Made by a program: the position numbers and the translations under genes. The notes beneath the pieces are model-generated. The model worked only from the letters and a program-made list of their open reading frames with translations. It was not told the origin of the DNA and made no database searches. A stretch of 64,000 nucleotides of DNA from Trichinella spiralis (Eukaryota; Nematoda; Enoplea; Trichinellida; Trichinellidae): NCBI GenBank assembly GCA_000181795.3, contig CM012955.1, forward strand, positions 3,768,108-3,832,107, given 5' to 3'. Positions 36,697 through 47,839 of this stretch are shown piece after piece (the stretch's first letter is position 1; the number at the start of each line of letters is the position of its first letter).

Positions 36697-39600
36697 TGTT
36701 CAACTGCATCGATTTCTTAGCCAACTGGCCGATGATGATTCATTGGCATTTTTCTTTTCTCTGAAATTACGGTGCTTTTTAAAATGGCATTTTTAAACAA
36801 CTAATCAATAATAAATAACAAAATCGAAGATTATGCTTTCACAAAGAAACCTTCTCTTATGCTTTTCCACAAACCAGTGCTTAGGCAAAATTGCCGAAAA
36901 AACAGCACATTTATTTATCCACGGTTTGATGCGGAAACACAGAAGCGCATATTTTACCTGTTTTACGTTGATAATTATGCTTATAAAAAATCCAGTAAGT
37001 TTATTTATCTATTTGAAGAAAATAATAACTAGCAGTTGAAAAACTGAATTGATTGAAACTAATTTAAAATAAATTTAATCAATTGTCAGTGATAAATACT
37101 CTCCCTCTCGCTCTCTCTCCCATATGTTGAATTTGAACTTTTTTTGAATAAATCTTAGAAAAAATGGTTTTTATTAGCTTTATTCTTGACTCAGTGGTAA
37201 CAAAAACAGACTTTTTGATTCAGCTGACTTTATATTCAGTGTTTGCTGTAAGAAAAATCAATTTGTCGTTAATTTAGAGCAAGTTAAAAATACATATGCG
37301 TTTCCATACCAAAAGTTTATAATGTTTCATTTATTCCATCACAAATAATTCCACGAGCGCAAATACAGAGCTGTTTTTCTTCTACTCATATTTCGAAAGC
37401 TATTTGGTCCAACTATGCACTGCCTTTACATATAATACGTGCAATTATCACTGAACGTTCATCTATTAATTTGCATTTTGCAATCCTTTACAAAGTTAAA
37501 ACTACCCCTCCTAGTAACATATTTGCCATTTGTTTTCTTCTAATTATTACAAATTGTTCTTCAAGAAATAATACTCTTGTGAACACACATTTGTATGTAA
37601 ATGCTATAGTGTAAAATTTTCAAACTTTTGAATCACACCTTTATATCGGATAAGATTTAGAAAATTAATCCTTTCGGTAACCTGACTTTCACAAAAAATA
37701 CCGTATCATTTTTTTGTTCTTTAAAAAACGCTTTGTTTTTTTAAATAAAAAAACATGTTGTTTCGATGTTATTTTCGTATTTTGATTGAACTTGGGCGGA
37801 TAATCGCGAGAAAAATTGTTTTGTAAAAATTAACAGTAAATGCAGTGCAAAAGTGCCAGTTGGAATATGCAAATCGACCGGCTTTCCAACGTTATTTTGC
37901 CAACTTTATGAATTAGAAAGATGGGGTTTTTTCTCCTTTTCTTTTTATCATCTCATATCTCTGCTTGATGCAGATGACCTTACTGTATGCATTTTGCGGT
38001 GACCTTCTTTTCGAAGATTAACTGCTCTTGTCCAGAGCTGTCAGTGGTGACTGGCTTCAGTGTCACACTTATTTTGTATAAAGATACAGTCTTTTTCTTG
38101 TTCAAAAACAAACCCATCCACCGTTTCAATCGCTTCTTTGCTAAAGTTGACGCGCTGCGCTTTTTCACTTCACCGGACCGGACCACACTTTTTGTTTGCT
38201 TGCTTTTCCCCCTTCATCCCAATTATACAAGCAACAAGTAATCAGTTGTTTTGTTTTTTGCTTCTTCAATGAAAGTATCAGCTGTAATTTTGCCCAGTTG
38301 GAGAATTGTTCGAATATCTTTTCAATTTATATTGCCAATGCTATTTGTCTTCTTCTTCTTCTTCTTTTTCTTCATCTTTTTTTGCTTAACTCTAATATCT
38401 AGCTACTACCGCTGTATAATGCTGCGTTATTCAGATGTAACGACAGTTCTGATTTCTTTGTGTGTGTAGCTTTAGGAGAGAATTGTAGCGGTTGCTTTTG
38501 CCCACTTCAACAGAATAAGCAAAATTTAAATAAAAACAATCAAATTGTTGAATCCTTTTTTCCTGTGCAAAATATATCAACGCAACATGCTGTTGAAAAA
38601 ACTTCGTAATTGATAATTTGATACTTCTGTGCGTTGTTTCATGTGTTTGAGGTGTATTCTTTCTTTTGATAATAATGGCAATCCGAGAGTATACACTTTC
38701 ACTGGCAATGAGTATATATTTCAGAATTGTCATCAAATTGTAGTCTCAACAGATAGTTTACAATGTATATTATAACAGCGATTGCATTTGTGTAGATAAA
38801 AAATGAACTGCTATTTTTTGAACTAAATGATGAAACTTAATCTCAGATAGTCAGAAAGGGTGTAAAAATGCAATTTGAAAAATAGATATCTGGGCGTATA
38901 AATTGTGTTGCATTTTTTCACGGCAGAAGTTGTTCACATTTCACAAGAGCGTTTTCACTTCAATTCCAACATCAGCGTGAGTGATCACGATAGAGAATTA
39001 TTATAATATAATTTGGCGCGTTGTTATATATTTTAAAGGAGAAATGTTCGACGAATGTCGACTGCAATAGGCGTATGTTCTTCACTAGACAATCATTTCT
39101 TTTCATCAAACGTGTCAGCACGACAGCCATTTTTCATCCGGCAATCTTCCTTTTGTTCAGCGCGCGTTTGGATTTTTTCTTCGAGTATTCCATCTTCAAA
39201 ATTGTGTGTTTCATAACTACAATCTTTCAAATTATGATTGACATATGAAACAATCCATCTGTCCGCAAGCCGCCAGACGGGAGAAGTGCTTGCGCTCTAT
39301 ATTCCGATAATATCTACTAGTTGGAGGGGGAAAAGGTAGAAACTGGTCGCCAACAGATGCGCTACCGCCGGCCGGAACACTTTTATCCGTCCTTTCGTTT
39401 GAAATGTGCATGCAGCTTTACGCTTGTTGGTTAATTTTTTTGGCTTTTGTTGTTCACAGCGAACATATATCTATCTTTTCCTGCCTTGGTAAAAGTCCAA
39501 TCACCAGTGTAAACAGTTGGCGACGTTTTATTATGAAATTGACTCCGCTTGGCTTTGATTAATTGGAAGAGCCCCAACAACACAAGCATCTATCTTTTAT

Positions 39601-42600
39601 TTTGCAGAAGCAGTGTGCATTTGGACGAGTAGAAACTTCAAATTTTGGTCACAATTATTCTTCTGATCGTTTCAATAAATTGAAAAAGAAAAACTGAACA
39701 ACAATAATGATAATGCAATTGGCTGATCTTTACCTCCACATAGTGTTGTTAGTTGCATAGGATGAAATAATTTCAGCTCATATTGACATGAAGCAAGCAA
39801 AAATTGAGAAAATGAGCAACGAATGATTCACCCGGTTGGCTGTTATACAATTTGATATTGTTGCGACAAGTTGTGGCCAGCATCGTCAGCGGATGATTTC
39901 ACTTGTTTGCTTATGAATAATTTTTTCGCTTCCAATTGAGCAATTTGGAATGTTTGAATAATGGGCGAGCCGTCGCGCTGAACCGTGCCATGCCTACTCA
40001 CGGAGAAATTCAACACCGACCGAAAACGTTATCTAATCAGTGTTTTATTCATTTTTGTAATTTATCTTTTTTCACAGCCTGGCGAATTGATGTTTGTCGT
40101 CGCATTTTGGAATGGCAACTTGCTTTTGCATGGACCAATTTGCCATTTTCTAAAGTATCAGCATTGCTTGATCTTGTGATGTTGGTGGAATTTTCATTTT
40201 TAACTATTTGAAATTGAAAAAAGAAAGTCGAATCACTTTCGTAAATATTTTTCACTAGGTGAAATTACAAAAAGAACTGCGAAATGAAATGTTCCAAAGC
40301 TACAGTATGTGACGTTTAAGAAAAATAAAATCAAGGTCGTTGATTGTTGGCGCGACTGGTCGTTTATTTGTTGCGGGGGTGCTTTATTTGAAACCGTCCC
40401 TTGCGGAGCGATTTTGAAAATTTGCATTATACTGTTCAGTTGGTTGAACATTGCAGACGTTTCGACGGGTTGCTTTTCAGATTTGGAAATTTCGAATCTT
40501 GATCTGCCGTTCTTGTTGTTGACCGTGCTTGGATAGCCGTTTGTCATATGTAGACTTTTTTGTGACCAATTTTGGCCGACGTTTTTAATTTTCAAAAACT
40601 GCTGATAAAGCAGGTTTGCACGCAGGAAGAAGTGTGCGTATATCGACACCGCAGGCAACTGGTGAAGGCCGTTGAGAAGTAGTGGTTCAATAACTGGACT
40701 GCCAAGAAGAGGCAGACAAAGCAAAGAGTCCAGTAATAATGATAATGATAATTTTACAACAAAATATTCAAGCGAACTTTCTCGTCTTTCAGCAGCTCAA
40801 ACAGGCAAGTGGAATGTGGAATTCTTGAAATTTAGCTGTTTTTATGCTATTACTTGATTATCATTTTGTTTTTCATATATCATGAGGCGGTTTTCAAATT
40901 TCATTATTGCACACAGGAGAATAATTGGAAATTGTTCAGTCCGCGATTTGTCGTCAGCCGAGCGGCTTTTCCTCTTTTTACGTTCTATCTTGATCATTAA
41001 TCAGTTTTGTGACGTCATAGCTTTATTTTTCAGCTCTGTATCTGATGACAGCACGTCTGACAGGGCTGTTTTTTCTTCTTTTTGATTTTTGAAATAAGCA
41101 AGCTATTTATATTGATTCAGCGTTGATTTTGAAAGTTATTTATCTAAACATATATATATATATATATATATTTGCGTGTGTATATTTTTCTTACTCTCCA
41201 AAATTCAGCTTACTCTTCACTCTTCACTCAATTTCATGCGGCTGCAGATGTGTTGTTCTTGTTGTTCTGGCAAGATGGAGAGGCAAAAAGTAGATTTATC
41301 AGAAAATGTCAGAAATGACATTCGGCATGATCGTTCAGTGCTGTCTTTTCCATCTGAATAAGTTGTGCAAAAGAAGAAGCGTATGCAAAAGTGGAAGATT
41401 AGCTGTATAGTCGGCGGTCGGTGAAGGCTTGTTTCTCCTCTCCAATGACTATTGTACCAGAAATGTATTGGCTTCATGACGTTCGCCATTTTTGTAATTA
41501 ATTTTGCTCTGGAACGTGGGAAAGAGAAACAGTCTGTTGTTGATGATGAATAATTTATTGATATTTTATTTTTACATCCTGAGAAAAGGTTACTCTGTTT
41601 TATTATTACTTTTTTCCATTCATTCTTTTTTGGGGGAGATGGAGTGTTGAGAATGCTTTTGAATTTGTGCTTTTTTCTTCTTGTTTCTGTTCAAACTCAC
41701 TTTCACTTGTCCTTGCCGATGGGGAAGATCCTGCAGAGATTGAAATATGACGAAATTGTCCTGATGCTTGCTGATCAAAGAGAGAGAGAGAGAGTGAGAG
41801 ATGTATTGTTTAATGATCTGTGAAAGGGGGATACAAAGTAATAAGAAGAAATTGCTTTGTCTGTCGCAAGAAGTGATGAATTTTAATTGAAATTTATCGG
41901 TCCACAGAAAATCCTCTACAACTATATAGGGGTATTGTATTTGCTTATTCAGTTTGATCGTTTGGATGGAAATTTTCAACTATTGGAGTTACCCAGCTTT
42001 CGTTCTCATTTCACAACCGATACAACAGCAGTTTCTTCTCGATTTGCCAGCTTTTGGAATTACCGTCGGATTAGTCATCCGATGCAGTGGAAGAAGAATT
42101 GTTCATCTTTTTGTTTTTTTCTTATTTTCAAATTATGCTCAACTTTGAGGTTCATTGATTTTTTTTGCTTTCTTTCAACTGTCTGTCTGTCTGTCTGTCT
42201 GTCTGCATGGAGAAAATCAGGTATCTCGCGATTGGAATGAGTGAACTTCCTCGACACTGTTCTCACATAATAATAATAATGATCGCCTCTCGTCAACTCA
42301 AGATTGATCGCTTGGGAAAAAATTTAAAAAAAAAGAGAAAAAGTGTATTATAATCAATTTGAATTATCAGATGCAAAACGAGCAAGTTGTTGTTTTTTGC
42401 TTTATCTAGAAGAGAGTTTTAATTTCAATTTTTAGGAATATTTTTTTTTCACTCTGTGCTCTTCATTTTCCCCATCTTCACCATTATTGCTAATTAACGG
42501 GTTCTGATAGTGTCACGCTTGGTTGTTTTGCAATTGATTTGTTTTCACTTTTCAATGGGTTTTATTCTTCTTCTTTTTTCTCTTCTTTAAAATTCATTCA

Positions 42601-43704
42601 GATATTGAAATATGAATTTCGATGAGTGAGAAGCACAATTGTAGGTTGACATTTGATTTCAATAATAATAACTTTGTGAAAGGAGAAGTTTCTTATGGCA
42701 AAATGATGAACTTTTTTCCTTGAGCCTGACAATGCTATCCTGAATAATAATGATAACGACATAAAATTTATTATTTATTGTTAATATTACAAGAAGAAGT
42801 TGTATTTGTGGAATTTATTCAAACTGATCAATCTATTTTGCTGTTATTCAAAAAAAGCTAGCCTTCAGTTTTTCAACCGTCTGTTGCGTACGTCAATTGC
42901 CCGCCGTGGTGAAGTGAATAAAAAATATAGACGTGCTTCTTCTTGATTTTACTCATTTTCAGCAGGCTTTTCGGTCATTTTATGCAAAGTTTACTGTCCA
43001 TTCATTCTCTCTTTGATCACTGTTCGCATATGGTAGATTTTTATTATTATTCATCAGTCAGTAATTTTCGTTGGATGAAATTTTCAATTTCTCTCAGAAA
43101 TCATTAAACAAAGCATAAATATTATTGTTTGCATATATACTATTTTTTACACATGTTGTGTTAATTGAGATTCTGTTTTTATTATTTCAATTAACAAAAT
43201 GATACGGATATCAAAGTGAACTGGCGGTGGCGATAATGGTACATGTTTGTATGTATAATAATTGTTTTAAAGGTGAATCAGAAAAATTGAAGCTAATCAA
43301 GGTTTCAGCTTTCGCTTTCTCTTGAGATTGGACAAATTAGATTGTCCTGATTTGTAGTTTAATTGATTACGTGGCCGTGAGCATTACCAACGGTGGGCGT
43401 GGGATGTGGCGGAGGAGGAGGAGGTGGAGGCACTCACTGTAGCTGCTATAGGCAAGCTCAGCTTCAGTACACTGTTGGATCGGTTGCCAGGAGCTTTCGA
43501 GCTTTGACAACGAACGTGGTGCAAATTCCATTTTTAAATACAAGCCAAGATTTTCTAGTTTATACTCATTTATACTCATTTGCTTAATCCTTATAAAAGA
43601 AGAATGATGATGATGATTCATTTGAAAATGATCAATTCTGATGATTGTCATTCGATTGATCAGATAGATTTTGCTGCTTTTCGATCATCAAGTAGTTGTG
43701 AATA

Positions 43705-43744
43705 TTATTATTCTTGCACCATATAATTGGTGCAAGAATAATAA
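43705..43744. repeat. perfect 16-bp inverted repeat (hairpin)
   Basis: The arms ATATTCTT-type sequence at 43705-43720 (ending TTCTTGCACC) and 43729-43744 (starting GGTGCAAGAA) are perfectly complementary, with the 8-base loop ATATAATT. The stem is too short on its own for a typical microRNA precursor. It could form a cruciform or mark a small transposon relic. Confidence 0.75.
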
Positions 43745-44890
43745 AATGTGCGAAAGAGAAGAGAATAAATAATAATATATTAATAGAAAGGGCAGTTTAT
43801 TGTTTTTAGTGTCGTCATCAATTGAAACAATGCTTGATCTGTTGTGCATTGCGTATGGTCACTTGTTTGAATTCAACTTCTGCTGCTAATTACCATCAGA
43901 AAGAGAGAGAGGGAATGATGACCATGGTTTTACAGCTTCCAGACGTCTGAAAAAGTTGAGCTAATTTTCCTTGTTTTGTTTTTTTCTTGCTCTTCCATTC
44001 GTGCTCTGATCAAAGTGATTAGATGCTATTTTTTCGAAGACGGCATTTTCTGGACGATCGATCGACTTCTTCTGTTTTCTTTCTTTATTTATTTGCATTG
44101 ATGTTGATTTTATGCAGAATAAAAGAAAGTAAGCAAAAGATTTTTAAAAAAGAGAGAAAGGAAGAGTAAGAGATGGACTGCTTTCTGCTTTCGAGATGGT
44201 GAATTCCATTTTATAAGTGGATGTGTTGTTTGTTTGTTTGTTTGTAGTATGCTTTTATTTATTGGTTGTCATATTTGCTTCAGATTTGCATTCGGATTTC
44301 AGAGTGACAGGTTTGCATCATCATCATTATCATCAATTCGGTTTATTTATTGTAAAGATGTGAATCATGCATGCATGATGTTTATTGTTTCTGACCTTGC
44401 GGGCTGATCATAAAATCACCTCCTGTTGAATGAAAAAAGCTTGCTTTGCTTGACATTCATTATTCATCAGTTGTTCGTAATTATATCTGTTTTTATTGTA
44501 ATTTCAAAAACATTCCTGCATCATTTGCTTTGATAGTATGCGTTCTATTTTCTTTGTTGTGTGTAAATGTACAACTTATTTTTTCCATCCTCCCCCTCCC
44601 CCTCCTTATAATTATCATCGTCGTCGTCGTTGTCGTCTTTTTGTTAAATTAGTCAGTTCTTCTACTTTTTATTAATTAATTATAATCAAAACGACGAGCT
44701 TTTGCTTAACGAGCATTTTTATAATTGTCTACAATTGTATTTCAGTATATCATTGATCAATATTTACCAAATTGTCTGCTAGCCGGACATGACTTATTGT
44801 TAGCAAACAGTGTTGAGCCACAACCATTTTTTAAACAAAACCAACGTGGATGTCGGAAAAATATGTACTAATTAAAATAAAATTTTCATT

Positions 44891-44891
44891 A

Positions 44892-44926
<35 letters not shown>

Positions 44927-44987
44927 GTATATATGTGCATATATATATATATATATATACATATGTGTGTGTGTGTCTGTGTGTGTG
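44891..44987. repeat. compound microsatellite (AAT/ATT, then TA, then GT)
   Basis: Consecutive AAT/ATT, TA and TG tracts occur over about 97 bases, with one TC interruption in the GT part. Confidence 0.9.
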
Positions 44988-45580
44988 GATAATAAATGTC
45001 AAGGGAGAATTTGCACAGTCGAGAGTGCAGATGCTGCAAATATAGAATGCAAAACTTGTCCAATGGTTTTATATAGCTTTGTTAGTTGTTGTTGTTGTTG
45101 TTGTTCTGCTCAACGTGTGATCGGAACAATTTTTCTCCATCCGTAGTGTTTGAATTGTTTATTCATATCAGCAAATATGAGAATTTTATATTCTTTTACT
45201 AATGCAATCTAATGCACACAAACACACACATTATTGGACAACAACAGAAGAAAAAACAAGAAAAGCCAGCGAAAGCACATTTGATCCGATGCGATCCGAT
45301 CCAAAGGGTACACGCAGTCGTAAAAACAAGGAGGGCGTGGTTGTTGGATTTGTCTTTTTATATCGCGATCGTTGTGTTCGAATTTCAGTTCTGTTTTATC
45401 ATTTGATTATTTTCTTCGATTTCAGACTGCTGTGCTGTGCTGGGCTGCGCTGCACTCACTGCCTGATGGCCACTTGTGCTTTGTGAGCAACGCTTTTTGC
45501 AATTGATAATATTATTATCCATCTCATTCACTGTTCAATTTGTTATCATTGCCGAACACGGTCGAGAAGCATTTTGCATA

Positions 45581-46663
45581 ATGGCGTCGTCGACCGACGA
45601 TCTTTCCTCGACTGAGCAATGCGTAAGTTTCCAATGGCAACTTTACAAGTTGAGATGAAAAAATACTATTTTTTTCTTTTAATTAAATTCTTCTGTACCC
45701 ATTTTTAGAGATGTGCAATTTTGAATTTGTTCAATTTTTTCAGGGCAAAGACAATAATGCACCACCGGTTGACGAGAGTGATCCGAGTGAAAAAATGAAA
45801 AGAAGCTCATCGCAGGACAGTGTCTGTAGTTCATCGGACAATTGTTGTCCCATATGTCCGGCCTGTGGTCATCGTTTGTCTGCGAACGACATAGCCGGAC
45901 TTGGCAAGCATTTTTTCGGACAGCAACAGGAGAAGAAAGTGTCCCAACCGGCGGACGAGAATCTGAATATTGTCGACTCATCTCCACAAGGTTCAGTGTT
46001 GTTGTTGTTGTTGTTGTTGTTGTATGAGCAGTGTATTGAATTGTGGATTTTTTTCCAGCTACGGTGCAGCAGTTGGGGGAAACAAGGATCGCCTCTAGTC
46101 CAGTGAAGAAGTCATTTCCACATCGATGGCCCGGCGAATACCGCTCATACGTGGTTCCACCGCCGAATCGTACGGTTTACGATGCCCCGGATGCGGAACT
46201 GTGCCTGCCACAAGACTACTACTATGACTACGACTACGACTACGACGAACCGTGCCGAAACGTGAAGAGCAACGGCTTTTGCAATCCATTTGCCAAAATT
46301 GCATTCTCCGCTCGTCATGCTGACAAGGCTGCATCTGGCAGAGTTGGCAATGTCAAGCAAGAACAAAATCGCCACGTGTTAGCCGCCGGCAGTTCCAGCA
46401 ACTCGGTCCAGTGCTGCAAAGCCGCGAGGGGCTGCGGTAGCTTGGTCGACGATGGACTTTTTCCCCCGGATCACAATGGTCATCTTCTGCACGACAGCAG
46501 CCTTTGGGACGAAACTGGCGCCACGTCCTCGTGCTCTGCCACGACTGCAGTGTGCCAGAAATCAACCGACAGTAACAGGTCTTGGAATTTTGGAATGCCG
46601 CACTTTTTCCACAAAGTCCTCGGCATTGGTAAGAGTGAACGCAAAAATGGTAACAAAAGTTGA
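45581..46663 (+). CDS. uncharacterised protein with Cys-rich motif and Tyr-Asp repeat
   Basis: Three exons, 45581-45622, 45744-45990 and 46059-46663, join in phase to give 297 residues. Junctions are strong (TGC|GTAAGT...TTTTCAG|GGC and CAAG|GTTCAG...TTTCCAG|CT). I do not recognise the family. Visible features are a Ser-rich acidic N-terminus, a cysteine cluster CCPICPACGHRLSANDIAG (C-x2-C-x2-C-x-H) that could bind zinc, a Pro-rich stretch SYVVPPPNRTVYD, the low-complexity run QDYYYDYDYDYDEPC, a Cys pair near QCCKAARGC and a basic end. No signal peptide or membrane segment is seen, so it is probably intracellular or nuclear, and largely disordered. Codon use is less AT-rich than its surroundings, which supports real coding. 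Intron 2 contains a GTT array (45998-46022). Confidence 0.72.
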
Positions 46664-47839
46664 ACACTCTACACACGTATATCTTATTCATTATTATTCT
46701 GCATAATCCATTCAACAATATGACACACACACACACGTATATATATATATATCCAGTTCCAAATAATCTACATCATTTGCATAATCATCGTTATCATCAT
46801 TAACACTTACCACAGTATTACAAATGACTGTTATTGTCAAGCAAAACTTTCGAGAACAAAATTGGAAAAGAAAACAAAAAATGCAGCATCTGTTTTCTTT
46901 CCCAATATGGTAGACAAAGACGCCTTTTCGTATATGCTGTGCAAATATATCGTGGTATCCATCTCTTCTTCTTCTTCTTCGTCTTCTTTATTATTATTAT
47001 TATTATTTATTTATTTATGAGTTTATTTAGCCTGAAAAAAGTGCACTATTGTATTGCATGCATTTCTTATAATTTGACAAATTTTGTTTTCAATTATCTT
47101 TGCATATATCGCTCAATATTTCATCGTTCAGAAATTATTTATATATACAATTTGACAGAGAAGAGAATAAATGTGAAATGAAAGCAAATAAGTAAAAATA
47201 CATACATATATATATATAATATGATTGGATTAATAATAATAATAATTGTTATCATAAATAAGAAAAACATATAGATGTGAAACAAAAAAGTTCCTGTGAA
47301 TAATTAACCAATAATATATAAATAATACCTGATTTTTTAAATTAAAATGTTGATTTTCAAATCGCAAATTTTATTTATTTGCATTGATTTGAAAATAACA
47401 AACAGAGGCGGCGGTACAGGTAAATACTGTCTGTTCTTTGCGCATCACGGTATTGTTTTCTGCTTTTTCAATTGGCATTTACATACATCACAAGTTCTGC
47501 AGTTTTTTGTTTCGTTTTTCAATTTTAAAAAATAAGCAATTTTAATTTTCTACGTTGAAAAACAAAACCTCTGAAGAAAGTGCAAAAATTAAGCTGAAAC
47601 GAGGTGATGACGTTGCAATCGGCTTATGAAAGTCAATTGATAAAGGCAGTGTATAAAAATTTAAATAAACGCGTGCCTGTTGCAAGTTGTTTGCTTCTAA
47701 TGAAAGCAATTCCTATTAATAACTATCCTTTCTTTCTCTCTCCTTCTCTCTCTCTCTCTTTCTCTCTTTCTCTTTCTCTGTCTCTCTCTCTCTCTCTCTC
47801 TTTCCCCCTCTCCCTCTTTATCTTTCCCCCTCTATCTCT
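46664..47839. other. intergenic spacer with convergent 3' ends
   Basis: This lies between the 3' ends of the uncharacterised gene (+) and the colmedin gene (-). It is AT-rich, with CTT/ATT runs at 46965-47012. No gene was seen. The right end is a long pyrimidine tract listed separately. Confidence 0.6.
47728..47839. repeat. CT-rich tract abutting the colmedin stop codon
   Basis: Over 110 bases of almost pure pyrimidine on the plus strand. On the minus strand it is a GA-rich run that begins immediately after the colmedin stop codon, so it would form the start of that mRNA's 3' UTR. Confidence 0.9.

Larger units (their letters stand above)
31244..45580. other. 14-kb region without a recognised gene
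   Basis: Neither strand shows conserved domains or spliceable exon series. It is rich in simple repeats: TTATC pentamers at 32916-32940, CAT at 34798-34818, GTAA at 34896-34913, CT at 36641-36696, CTGT at 42179-42205, TGTT at 44227-44245, ATT at 44891-44927 and TA/GT at 44938-44987. Some islands are less AT-rich (39250-39380, 40600-40720, 43390-43440). The longest frame, 163 codons on the minus strand at 40233-40724, shows Gln/Asn/Ser-rich sequence and no family match. The right half may be regulatory DNA or intron of the 45.6-kb gene. Confidence 0.5.

Noticed and set aside
43393-43587. Frame with a poly-Gly run
   Set aside because: The glycine run comes from a short GGA/GGC repeat; the rest is not convincing coding sequence.
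46095-46736. Minus-strand frames of 76-127 codons
   Set aside because: Antisense to the third exon of the uncharacterised gene; poly-Val and Arg/Ser runs arise from the TAC/GAC repeat.
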